From positions 124,001 through 188,000 of the forward strand of contig JAXMHA010000004.1 of NCBI GenBank assembly GCA_046347015.1: a stretch of DNA of 64,000 nt. The letters are read 5' to 3'. The translations under genes and the position numbers were made by a program. Source of the stretch: Dokdonella_A sp046347015 (GTDB taxonomy: Bacteria > Pseudomonadota > Gammaproteobacteria > Xanthomonadales > Rhodanobacteraceae). Every line of letters starts with the position of its first letter. The stretch's first letter is position 1. Below, one piece after another: positions 7,971 through 17,809 of the stretch. The notes beneath the pieces were generated by a model. That model was not told the origin of the DNA, did not search any database, and saw only the letters and a list, made by a program, of their open reading frames with translations.

Positions 7971-8693
7971 ATGCCTACCGATCCTGATTCCGCGGACGTT
8001 CCCGTATTGACGATCGACGGCCCTTCGGGGTCGGGGAAGGGGACGATCAGCCGCGCCGTCGCCGATCGGCTCGGATGGCACTTGCTGGATTCGGGCGCGC
8101 TTTACCGCGCGGTCGGCTATGTGGCGGGAGCCGCCGGCCTTGACCTGTCGAAAGCTGCCGCCGTGGCGCGCCATGCAGCGTCGATCCGCATCGAATTCAG
8201 GAGCGTGGCGGGAACGGACAGCCGCATCCTGGTGGACGGTTACGACGCGACCGACGAATTGCGCACCGAAACCGCCGGAGCCGCGGCATCGGCGATCGCG
8301 GCTCTGCCCGAGGTCCGGCGGGCCTTGGTGGACAAGCAACTGGCATTCCGGCAGGCGCCGGGGCTGGTTGCCGATGGCCGCGACATGGGGACAGTGATTT
8401 TCCCGGATGCCAAGGCCAAGGTATTCCTGACGGCCAGCGCGGCTGAACGCGCCGAACGGCGCCATAAGCAGTTGAAGGAAAAGGGAATCGACGTTACACT
8501 TGCCGGTCTCTTGCGCGAGATCGAGGCCCGCGACGCCCGAGATGCCGCGCGGTCGGTGGCGCCGTTGCGGCCGGCCGATGATGCCGTCGTCATCGACACG
8601 ACCGGTGTTCCGGTCGAATTGGTCGTCGATGCAGTTCTCGAAGTCGTCGCAAGAAACGTGTCACAAGTATTTGAACCAAAAGGCCCGGCTTAA
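7971..8693 (+). CDS. cmk: Cytidylate kinase
   Basis: Cmk phosphorylates CMP and dCMP with ATP in the cytoplasm. A P-loop (DGPSGSGKGT) begins about 12 residues after the chosen start. The LLDSGALYRAV substrate region and the VADGRDMGTVIFPDA and RAERRHKQL nucleotide-binding segments follow. The ATG at 7971 gives 240 residues, close to the family's 220-230; the in-frame ATG at 7923 would add 16 residues of low plausibility. It lies between aroA and rpsA, its usual place. Confidence 0.95.
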   Translation: MPTDPDSADVPVLTIDGPSGSGKGTISRAVADRLGWHLLDSGALYRAVGYVAGAAGLDLSKAAAVARHAASIRIEFRSVAGTDSRILVDGYDATDELRTETAGAAASAIAALPEVRRALVDKQLAFRQAPGLVADGRDMGTVIFPDAKAKVFLTASAAERAERRHKQLKEKGIDVTLAGLLREIEARDARDAARSVAPLRPADDAVVIDTTGVPVELVVDAVLEVVARNVSQVFEPKGPA

Positions 8694-8805
8694 TTGCCGG
8701 ATTGACCACGGTGCCCTCGGCACCCCTGCAGGCCGGTCGTTCCGGTCGAACCGGGTTCGAAGCCCGGAATTTCCGGAACGGCTTTTCCTTCCTCTGGAAT
8801 CCATC
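8694..8805 (+). promoter_or_regulatory. Structured 5' leader of rpsA
   Basis: The 112 bases between cmk and rpsA can fold. GGTGCC (8710-8715) pairs with GGCACC (8719-8724) across CTC, and a CCGGG (8751-8755) / CCCGG (8763-8767) stem encloses TTCGAAG. An overlapping TCGAA/TTCGA palindrome is an alternative to the second stem. In E. coli the rpsA leader is the site of autogenous repression by S1, so a regulatory role here is plausible but inferred. Confidence 0.4.
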
Positions 8806-10470
<1,665 letters not shown>

Positions 10471-10556
10471 TGCCGCCGGACAGGCCTGTCGTGACCAGTG
10501 TGCCCGCGCCGCCATCCGGCCGCGGGCGATGGACTCAATCGAGCGTCGGGAACGCG

Positions 10557-10865
<309 letters not shown>

Positions 10866-10975
10866 CCGGGGATCGCCGCCGTCGCGGCACTGCATCCACC
10901 CACGGCGTCCCGGAAGGCGCGTGACCCGGTCACGGGCAGGATCACCGGAGACAAGATGCCACGAGGACCAAGGCC

Positions 10976-11158
10976 GTGACTGCCGTCCGGTATCGCGATT
11001 CCAGGACTGGCCGGCAGCGACTTCCCGGCACGATGGGTGCCGGTTGGTGCATCGGCATCGCCCTCGTGGTTGCCGTCCGCGCAGGCGCTGCAACGCCAGG
11101 ACGTGCATGCCGTCCGGCTGATCCCGATGCGGCAGCCAGAACCGTGTCCGGGCCTTGA
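10976..11158 (+). CDS. Possible 60-residue small membrane protein, doubtful
   Basis: This GTG-started frame ends in a TGA that overlaps the TTG start of lapB (TTGA). One short hydrophobic stretch (GWCIGIALVVAVRAGAA) is the only visible feature. In most gammaproteobacteria lapA, a two-helix membrane protein of about 100 residues, lies between ihfB and lapB. This frame is too short and does not look like LapA. It may be a coding remnant or chance. The 290-base interval otherwise holds no recognisable gene. Confidence 0.2.
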   Translation: MTAVRYRDSRTGRQRLPGTMGAGWCIGIALVVAVRAGAATPGRACRPADPDAAARTVSGP

Positions 11159-12327
11159 CCGAACTGCCGCTCCTCTTCCTGCTGTTGCCGGTGGCAGCCC
11201 TGTCCGGCTGGTATGTCGCGCGCCGCGGCAGTGAACGCACGTCCGGCGAGAAGTTCAGCGAGCTTTCGACGAGCTATTTCCGTGGCCTCAATTACCTGCT
11301 CAACGAACAACAGGACAAGGCCATCGAGGTATTCCTCAAGCTGGCCGAAGTCAACCGCGACACGATCGAAACCCACCTTGCGCTCGGCAATCTCTTCCGG
11401 CGCCGTGGTGAAGTGGACCGGGCGATCCGCGTCCACCAGCATCTGATCGCCCGGCCCAACCTGACCCGGGAAGAAAAGACCGTCGCGTTGCTCGAGTTGG
11501 GTGAAGACTACATGCGCGCCGGATTGCTCGATCGGGCAGAGACCTTGTTCACCGATCTCGTCGTCATGGATGCGCAGGCCCCGTCGGCGCTGAAGCACCT
11601 GATTGGCGTCTACCAGCACGAACGGGACTGGGCGAAGGCGATCGACCACGCACGCCGGCTCGAAAGCGCCACGGGCGAATCACAGGGCGCCTTGATTGCC
11701 CAGTTCCAGTGTGAACTGGCCGAGCAGGCGCGCGCGCACGGTGACTTCGATGCGGCGCGCGAGCGCCTCGCGGATGCGCGCGACGCAGACCCGGATTCGG
11801 TGCGCGCAGGCATGGTGGAGGGTTACATCGAAGCGGCCGCCGGCAACCTCGATGCGGCAATCAAGGCGTTCGAAAGCGTGGCCGAGAAGGATCCGGATTA
11901 CCTGGCCGAAATCCTGGCGCCGCTGCTGGACTGCTATGCGCGGGATGGCCAGATGGAGCAAGCCGAAACGTTCCTGCGCCACTCGATCGAACGCTACCAG
12001 GGCGTCCTGCCCGCGCTGGCGCTTGCCGCGCTCTATCGCCGCACGCGCGGCGAACCCGCCGCGGCCGAGTTCCTGAAGCAGGTGCTGCGCCAACGGCCAT
12101 CCGTTCGTGGCCTCATGGCGTTGATCGACGTCAACCTCGAAACGGTGTCGGGCGAAACGCGCGAGAGCTTCCTCATGCTGCGGGATCTTGCGCGCAAGCT
12201 GCTCGACGGACAGGCGGCCTACCGGTGCAACCGTTGCGGGTTCGGTGCCAAGGCCCATCACTGGCAGTGCCCGAGCTGCAAGGCTTGGGGCACCCTGCGA
12301 CCGATCCACGGCGTGGCCGGCGAGTGA
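11155..12327 (+). CDS. lapB: Lipopolysaccharide assembly protein LapB
   Basis: LapB (YciM) is an inner-membrane TPR protein that controls LpxC turnover by FtsH and so balances LPS synthesis. The 390-residue sequence opens with one membrane helix (LLFLLLPVAALSGWYVARR). A run of TPR repeats follows, beginning at STSYFRGLNYLLNEQQDKA. It ends with the rubredoxin-like metal site: YRCNRCGF and then CPSCKAWG, two CxxC pairs. All hallmarks are present. The start appears to be TTG at 11155. The 3' end overlaps the next gene by four bases (GTGA). FtsH, its regulatory partner, is encoded in this window at 40554. Confidence 0.95.
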   Translation: MTELPLLFLLLPVAALSGWYVARRGSERTSGEKFSELSTSYFRGLNYLLNEQQDKAIEVFLKLAEVNRDTIETHLALGNLFRRRGEVDRAIRVHQHLIARPNLTREEKTVALLELGEDYMRAGLLDRAETLFTDLVVMDAQAPSALKHLIGVYQHERDWAKAIDHARRLESATGESQGALIAQFQCELAEQARAHGDFDAARERLADARDADPDSVRAGMVEGYIEAAAGNLDAAIKAFESVAEKDPDYLAEILAPLLDCYARDGQMEQAETFLRHSIERYQGVLPALALAALYRRTRGEPAAAEFLKQVLRQRPSVRGLMALIDVNLETVSGETRESFLMLRDLARKLLDGQAAYRCNRCGFGAKAHHWQCPSCKAWGTLRPIHGVAGE

Positions 12328-13397
12328 ACGGAATCGGCGCGGGCGGTCTGGTATCCACACTCGGCGTCGTCCTGGGAGCCGTACTCTCGTCGGCCGTACT
12401 GACCGCGCTACTGACGGTCTACTCGCGATGGCGAGGCATCGTCGACTCCCCGGGCCGGCGACGTTCGCATCGCCTGCCGACCCCGCGCGGTGGCGGGCTG
12501 GCGATTGCGATCGTCGTGCTCGCGTGGGAGTGCTGGCGCATGGCGATGTTGCCGAGGGACGCCGCAGGCTCCCGCTGGCTCGTCGCGGCAATCGCGATCG
12601 TCGCGCTGGTCGGGTGGCGGGAAGACCATCGCGAAACATCCCGCCGCCTTCGGCTGCTGGCCCATGTCGTCGCGGGAACCTGCCTTGCCGCCGGCGCCGG
12701 CCTCCTCACCCCGCATCCGGATACCATTGCCGCGGCACTGGCGCTGATGGTCGTCACGGGAGTCGCCTGGTCGATCAACCTCCACAATTTCATGGATGGC
12801 ATCGACGGGCTGCTGTCGATGCAGGCGTTGTTCGTGTTCTTCGCCCTGATCGTGCTCATGGCGGCCGACATGCAGTCCGCGAAGCCAGCCCACCTCATCG
12901 TGTGGGCCGCGGCGATCATCGGATTCATCCCGTTCAATTTCCCGCGGGCGCGGGTTTTCCTCGGCGATGCCGGCAGCGGCGTGCTCGGGCTCCTGGTTGC
13001 CCAGGCCATCCTGTGGCAATGGCGAGGGTCCGGAATCGCATCCTGGACAGGCGTCGTGCTGGCGTCGGCGTTCCTGGTCGACGCGAGTTGCACGCTGGGG
13101 AGGCGCATTCTGACGCGCCGTCGTTGGTATAGTGCGCACCGCGAACACCTGTACCAATGGCTGGTGCGGCGGGGTTTTTCCCATCGCCGTGTCGTCGCGG
13201 TGTACATGATCTGGAATCTCGCCGCCGTCCTTCCCGTGGCCCTGTGGATGAACCGTTCCGACGCAGCGCGCGCAAGCCCGGGAACGGTACCGGCGCTGTT
13301 GCTGATCGCGCTGTCGGTGGTGGCCTGGCTGGCCGGCAAGCGATGGTGTCTCGCCGAAGCGCGACACTCGCCGGGGAAAGACCGTGCGATCTCGTGA
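12324..13397 (+). CDS. Polyprenyl-phosphate sugar-phosphate transferase, WecA/MraY superfamily
   Basis: An integral membrane enzyme of 357 residues that should load a sugar-1-phosphate from a UDP-sugar onto undecaprenyl phosphate, starting an O-antigen or exopolysaccharide unit. Many hydrophobic helices are visible. The catalytic signatures are HNFMDGIDGLLS (about 154-165, aspartate-rich Mg site), ARVFLGDAGSGVLG (about 208-221) and the AHREHLYQ histidine motif (about 270). The start is GTG within the lapB stop. It overlaps the downstream dehydratase gene by 14 bases, so the two form one unit. The sugar specificity (GlcNAc, QuiNAc or other) cannot be read. Confidence 0.9.
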   Translation: MNGIGAGGLVSTLGVVLGAVLSSAVLTALLTVYSRWRGIVDSPGRRRSHRLPTPRGGGLAIAIVVLAWECWRMAMLPRDAAGSRWLVAAIAIVALVGWREDHRETSRRLRLLAHVVAGTCLAAGAGLLTPHPDTIAAALALMVVTGVAWSINLHNFMDGIDGLLSMQALFVFFALIVLMAADMQSAKPAHLIVWAAAIIGFIPFNFPRARVFLGDAGSGVLGLLVAQAILWQWRGSGIASWTGVVLASAFLVDASCTLGRRILTRRRWYSAHREHLYQWLVRRGFSHRRVVAVYMIWNLAAVLPVALWMNRSDAARASPGTVPALLLIALSVVAWLAGKRWCLAEARHSPGKDRAIS

Positions 13398-15273
13398 CCT
13401 GATCGCCTTGGTGCACCCACGGCTCGCGGTGGTCCTGCACGACCTGGTGATGGTGTGGGTCGCCTGGACCGCCATCAGCATGTTGCGCTGGTCGCTGGTG
13501 CCGAGTCCACCGCCGATCCACCTGTTCCCCCGCGAAGTGGCGCTTGTCCTTCTGGCGCAGGGCGCGGTGTTCTGGTGGACGGGGTTGTACAAGGGCTTGT
13601 GGCGCTTCGCCAGCGTTCCGGACCTCTGGAACATCGTCAAGGCGAGCGTGATTGGTGCGCTCGCGATCGCGGTCACGTTGTTCCTGTACAACCGGCTGGC
13701 GACGGTTCCGCGCACGGTACTGGTCGTCTACCCGCTGTTGCTGTCGGTCCTGCTCGGGACCCCGCGGTTGCTGTACCGCTACTGGAAGGACAGCCGGATC
13801 GATTTTCGGGCCCGGGTACCGAGCCGGCGCGTGCTCGTCCTGGGCGCCGGTAAGGCCGGCGAGGCATTGGTGCGGGACCTGTTGCGCGAGAACCGTTACC
13901 TGCCGGTGGGTTTCCTCGACGACGATCCCAAGCTGCGCGGGACGCGGGTGCACGGGATCCCGGTACTCGGCAAGCTCGAGGCACTGCCGCAGCGCGCACG
14001 CGAAACCGGTGCGCAGATGGTGGTCATCGCGATGCCGGTGGCGAGCGGCGAGGAGATGCGTCGCGCCGTCGCATTCTGCGAAGCGAGCCAGCTGCCGTTC
14101 CGGACCGTGCCGCGGCTCGAGGACGTCGTCGCCGGACGGTCGAGCTTCAACGAACTCAAGGAAGTCGCGATCGAGGATTTGTTGGGGCGGCGGCCGGTTC
14201 AGCTCGACTGGACCGCCGTGCGAACGCAGCTGGCGAATCGGCGTGTACTCGTCACGGGAGGGGGCGGCTCGATCGGTTCCGAGCTGTGCCGGCAAGTCGC
14301 GCGGCTCGGCGCGCAGTCGCTGACGGTCCTGGAACGCTCCGAACTCAACCTCTACACCATTGAACAGGAGTTGCGCGGCGAGTTTCCCGACCTCGTTTTC
14401 GAGCCCGCACTCGGCGATTGCGGCGACGCGGCGGCCTGCGACCGGGTGTTCGCCAGGGCGCGGCCGGAAGTGGTTTTCCACGCGGCGGCCTTCAAGCAGG
14501 TGCCGCTGCTCGAACGGCAACTGCGTGAGGCGTTCCGCAACAACGTGCTCGGTACCCGTGTCGCCGCCGAAGCGGCGGCTCGACACGGTTCCCGCTGCTT
14601 CGTCCTGATCTCGACCGACAAGGCCGTCAATCCGAGCAGCATCATGGGTGCGACCAAGCGGATTGCGGAAATCTGGTGCCAGAACTTCGCGCGCCAGAGT
14701 ACGACGCGATTCGTCACCGTCCGTTTCGGCAACGTGCTGGACTCGGCGGGATCGGTGGTGCCCCTGTTCCGCGAACAGATCCGGCAGGGCGGGCCGGTGA
14801 CGGTGACGCACCCGGAGGTCCGGCGGTACTTCATGACCATTCCGGAGGCCTGCCAGTTGATCCTGCAGGCGTCCGTGCTCGGGCATGGCGGGGAAATTTT
14901 CGCCCTCGACATGGGCGAGCCGATCCGGATCCGCGACCTTGCCGAGCAGATGATCCGGCTGGCCGGCAAGGCGCCCGGCCGCGAAGTGGAAATCGTCTAC
15001 ACGGGTTTGAGGCCCGGCGAAAAACTGTTCGAGGAATTGTTCCATCCCCAGGAGCACTACACCACGACGGCGCACGAGAAGATCCTGCTGGCCCGGCCAC
15101 GCCCGTTGTCGTGGGACCTGTTGCTGGCGCAGCTGCGCGCGGCCGAGAGTGCCGTCGAGAAGTTCGACGAAGATGCCTTGCGCCGCATCGTCAACCAGTT
15201 GCTGCCCGAGTTCGGCGGCGCAGCGGCGCCGCCGGCAGCCGATGTCGTCGCACTCGGTGTCCGCCAAGTCTAG
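13384..15273 (+). CDS. Membrane-anchored UDP-sugar 4,6-dehydratase (FlaA1/CapD/WbpM type)
   Basis: This 629-residue protein is of the long nucleotide-sugar dehydratase class that makes 4-keto-6-deoxy UDP-sugars for surface polysaccharides. The N-terminal third has several membrane helices. Then come two Rossmann domains: VLVLGAGKAGEALVRDL at about 152 and VLVTGGGGSIGSELC at about 290. The active-site region reads STDKAVNPSSIMGATKR, with Met in place of the SDR tyrosine, as is normal for this long class. It overlaps the upstream WecA-like gene. The likely pathway is synthesis of a deoxy-amino sugar, transferred by the upstream enzyme. Confidence 0.92.
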   Translation: MRSRDLIALVHPRLAVVLHDLVMVWVAWTAISMLRWSLVPSPPPIHLFPREVALVLLAQGAVFWWTGLYKGLWRFASVPDLWNIVKASVIGALAIAVTLFLYNRLATVPRTVLVVYPLLLSVLLGTPRLLYRYWKDSRIDFRARVPSRRVLVLGAGKAGEALVRDLLRENRYLPVGFLDDDPKLRGTRVHGIPVLGKLEALPQRARETGAQMVVIAMPVASGEEMRRAVAFCEASQLPFRTVPRLEDVVAGRSSFNELKEVAIEDLLGRRPVQLDWTAVRTQLANRRVLVTGGGGSIGSELCRQVARLGAQSLTVLERSELNLYTIEQELRGEFPDLVFEPALGDCGDAAACDRVFARARPEVVFHAAAFKQVPLLERQLREAFRNNVLGTRVAAEAAARHGSRCFVLISTDKAVNPSSIMGATKRIAEIWCQNFARQSTTRFVTVRFGNVLDSAGSVVPLFREQIRQGGPVTVTHPEVRRYFMTIPEACQLILQASVLGHGGEIFALDMGEPIRIRDLAEQMIRLAGKAPGREVEIVYTGLRPGEKLFEELFHPQEHYTTTAHEKILLARPRPLSWDLLLAQLRAAESAVEKFDEDALRRIVNQLLPEFGGAAAPPAADVVALGVRQV

Positions 15274-15333
15274 CCACCACCCCGTCGACTGACGGGATCG
15301 CGCACCGGAACCGGTCGAAAACGGAAGAGCCCC

Positions 15334-16230
15334 ATGTCACAGCGTATCCGCAAAGTCGTGTTTCCGGTTGCTGGCCTCGGCACCCGCTTCCTGCCCGCGA
15401 CGAAGGTGATCGCGAAGGAAATGCTGCCGGTGCTCGATCGCCCGCTGATCCAGTACGCCGTGGACGAGGCCGTCGATGCCGGTGCGGACACCCTGATCTT
15501 CGTCATCAATCGCTACAAGCACGCCATCGCGGATTATTTCGACGTCGCCCACGAACTCGAATCACGGCTCGAGGCCTCCGGCAAGATCGACCTGCTGGCC
15601 CGGGTCCGCGGCACATTGCCGCGAGGCGTGCGTTGCGTCTATGTGACGCAACCCGAGGCCCGCGGCCTCGGCCACGCCGTGTTGTGCGCGCAGCCCGTCA
15701 TCGGGGACGAACCGTTCGGCGTGATCCTTCCCGACGACCTGATCCTGAACCGTCACGGCACGTTGGGGGGAGCGCTTCGCCAGATGGCGGAAGCCGCGGG
15801 CAATGATGGCGCCGGCGTGCTGGCCGTCGAGGAAGTGCCGCACAGCCAGACGGGCAAGTACGGCATCGTGGACGCCGAACCGGGGCAGGGACGCAGTACG
15901 CGCATCCGCTCGGTCGTCGAGAAGCCGAAGCCTGAAGTGGCGCCCTCGAACCTCGCGATCGTCGGCCGCTACGTGTTGCCGGCAAGGATCATGGAACTCC
16001 TGAACGTGACGCCGCCCGGCGCCGGCGGCGAGATCCAGATCACCGACGCCATCGCGCTGCTGCTGCGGGAGCGGCCGGTACTGGCCTACCGGTTCGAAGG
16101 CGTCCGGTTCGATTGCGGCAGCAAGCTCGGCGTCGTCAAGGCGACGCTCCGCATGGCGATCGACGATCCGGAGATTGGCGCCGCGACGCGCGAGTTCCTG
16201 TCGCAGGGGGGGCTTGCGTCGGCGGATTGA
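15334..16230 (+). CDS. galU: UTP--glucose-1-phosphate uridylyltransferase
   Basis: GalU makes UDP-glucose from UTP and glucose-1-phosphate for polysaccharide and glycolipid synthesis. The 298-residue protein begins with the diagnostic nucleotidyl-transfer segment PVAGLGTRFLPATK, then KEMLPVLDRPLIQY. It contains GLGHAVLCA, VILPDDLI and the C-terminal FDCGSKLG. It is full length. The ATG at 15334 lies 61 bases after the dehydratase gene, on the same strand and in the same envelope-sugar theme, so co-transcription is likely. Confidence 0.96.
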   Translation: MSQRIRKVVFPVAGLGTRFLPATKVIAKEMLPVLDRPLIQYAVDEAVDAGADTLIFVINRYKHAIADYFDVAHELESRLEASGKIDLLARVRGTLPRGVRCVYVTQPEARGLGHAVLCAQPVIGDEPFGVILPDDLILNRHGTLGGALRQMAEAAGNDGAGVLAVEEVPHSQTGKYGIVDAEPGQGRSTRIRSVVEKPKPEVAPSNLAIVGRYVLPARIMELLNVTPPGAGGEIQITDAIALLLRERPVLAYRFEGVRFDCGSKLGVVKATLRMAIDDPEIGAATREFLSQGGLASAD

Positions 16231-16238
16231 GCGGCTGG

Positions 16239-16736
16239 CTAGGGCAGTATGGACCAGCTCACTGCGGCCACGGCGATGGCGCAGCCCAGGAGCACCAAGG
16301 CACCTCCCGTCAGCCTACGTCCGATCTTGCAGGCCGCGTCACCGACCGTCACTCGCGTATCGCGCAGTACTCGCGCGCCGCGGAGCGGCCAGCGCCGCTG
16401 TTCTCGTACCTGGCGTCCGCGAACGGCGGCCCAGGCAGCGAGCAGCAACAGGCAAAACGCGCAGGCCAAGGCGGTCATGCTGATCGAGCGCCGCAGCAAC
16501 ACGATGAACTCCGGCGATCCGATCGACCGGCCGGCGTGCCCAAGCCAGGCGTGGTACCCGGACACTGCGCCGATCGCGATGGCTACCGCCAACGCGAATG
16601 TGGCCACCGCGACAAGCCGGATGATCGGGTCGGCGCGGACAACGGCGTCAGCGACGGAATCCGGGGCATTGGCGGGTGTTGGGGCGGCGTCTCGATTCAT
16701 CGGGCCGGGTGCTGGGTTCGCGCGTCTGGATGACAT
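16239..16736 (-). CDS. Membrane protein of unknown function
   Basis: I do not recognise this 165-residue protein. After a polar N-terminus of about 38 residues it has three hydrophobic segments: about 39-66 (IRLVAVATFALAVAIAIGAV), 85-105 (ISMTALACAFCLLLLAAWAAV) and 143-164. A basic cytoplasmic loop (RGRQVREQRRWPLRGARVLR) lies between the last two. The start ATG at 16736 has AGGA seven bases upstream; the longer frame upstream is antisense to the lipoprotein gene. It is convergent with galU, with an 8-base gap, and divergent from the lipoprotein gene at 16841. Confidence 0.6.
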   Translation of the reverse strand: MSSRRANPAPGPMNRDAAPTPANAPDSVADAVVRADPIIRLVAVATFALAVAIAIGAVSGYHAWLGHAGRSIGSPEFIVLLRRSISMTALACAFCLLLLAAWAAVRGRQVREQRRWPLRGARVLRDTRVTVGDAACKIGRRLTGGALVLLGCAIAVAAVSWSILP

Positions 16737-16840
16737 GGCTGATCCTATCGCAGCACAACCTGCGCCGAGGTGACGGGCGGCGCATTCCAGCCGGGCCGGC
16801 CGGGAGCCCGCCGTCACGTGGCTGCCGCTATCATGCCGCC

Positions 16841-17767
16841 ATGGCCCGTTGGCGCTGGTTGACCCTCGGAATTTGCGCGTTCCTGGTTGCGTGCCAGGCA
16901 ATCCGGCCGTCCTCCGCGCCTTCGGCTGCCGTCTCGATGACGGCACCGGCTCCGGGAACGTACGACAACCACGCGCAGTCCGCGCCGGCGAACGGAACCG
17001 TTCCACACGTGCACATGACGATCGCGTCCACAGGGGAAGCCGATTGGACGCTGTGGACGGTTCAGCTCGGCGGCCGATCACCGGTCCTCGCTCAATGGGC
17101 GATGCATTGGCAGCCCGATGGATCCGGCGGCGGTTCGATGGTGCCGTATCGCGCGAACGTCGCGAAGCCCGATACGGCTTTCGATGCCGGCCAATGGACT
17201 GCCCTCGATGCCTGCGCGTTGCATGAGGCGTCGCACCCGGCGGGCGGGGAGTTGCGTGCCAATGCCGCACTGTGCGCGCCGTTGACGGCGGAACTCGGCA
17301 TCGCTGCGGCGCTGCTTCCCATCGCGATCGATTCGACGGCGGACGGCTTGCGTCTTCGCTTCTACGGCGACCAGGCCCGTGGACCGGATGCCGCGATCGA
17401 TGCCCGCCGTGTGCGTTGGTACACGGGACAGGTCGTGATCAACGGCGGCGGACCGAAAGCGACGGCTGGAAACAACGACTGGCACATCGACCGTGGACTC
17501 GAGGTCGGCAGCGAAGGCGAGCGCGTCCCGATCCGCTGGCGCGACGGAGCGCCGTCGGGCTGGTCGATCGAGTTGGCTCGGGTGGGCCTTCATGCCGGCG
17601 ATGCGCCGGTGCTGAGGCTCGCGGTCGTCGAAGATGCGACGGACCAGGTCTACGCCTATGCATTTGCCAGCCCCGATGCGCCACGCATCGGACTCAACCT
17701 CGGTTGGCTGCAGATCGGCTTGCGTGAACGAGACCTCCTCGCGGCCGCGCCGGGTTCCCGGAACTGA
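16841..17767 (+). CDS. Putative lipoprotein of unknown function
   Basis: The 308-residue product begins with a short basic/hydrophobic signal (MARWRWLTLGICAFLVAC) in which LVAC is a plausible lipobox, so it should be a lipid-anchored envelope protein. The rest is soluble, with paired cysteines (LDACALHE and NAALCAPL, about 17 residues apart) and no domain I recognise. The ATG at 16841 is chosen because it starts the signal sequence; the frame is open further upstream without merit. It stands alone, convergent with the thiolase gene after 42 bases. Confidence 0.6.
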   Translation: MARWRWLTLGICAFLVACQAIRPSSAPSAAVSMTAPAPGTYDNHAQSAPANGTVPHVHMTIASTGEADWTLWTVQLGGRSPVLAQWAMHWQPDGSGGGSMVPYRANVAKPDTAFDAGQWTALDACALHEASHPAGGELRANAALCAPLTAELGIAAALLPIAIDSTADGLRLRFYGDQARGPDAAIDARRVRWYTGQVVINGGGPKATAGNNDWHIDRGLEVGSEGERVPIRWRDGAPSGWSIELARVGLHAGDAPVLRLAVVEDATDQVYAYAFASPDAPRIGLNLGWLQIGLRERDLLAAAPGSRN

Positions 17768-17809
17768 CTCCGGATTTCCGGCGCAAAGCGGACATCGCGT
17801 CGAGTCGGG

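Noticed and set aside
6507..8465. 652-codon minus-strand frame
   Set aside because: Antisense to aroA and cmk, both full length with intact catalytic motifs.
8742..8768. T-arm-like GGTTCGAAGCC string suggesting a tRNA before rpsA
   Set aside because: No acceptor, D or anticodon stems can be formed around it and no CCA context exists; it is better explained as part of the rpsA leader hairpin.
10921..11121. 66-codon frame between ihfB and lapB
   Set aside because: Arg/Cys/His-rich shadow-like translation with no hydrophobic segment and no family resemblance; not a LapA.
12934..15267. 777-codon minus-strand frame
   Set aside because: Antisense to the WecA-like and dehydratase genes; composition is shadow-like (Arg/Gln/Asp rich) with no motif or ribosome binding site.
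17767..17809. CCGGATTTCCGG palindrome as a terminator between convergent genes
   Set aside because: The stem is only five base pairs with a two-base loop and no T-run on either strand, so it is too weak to call.
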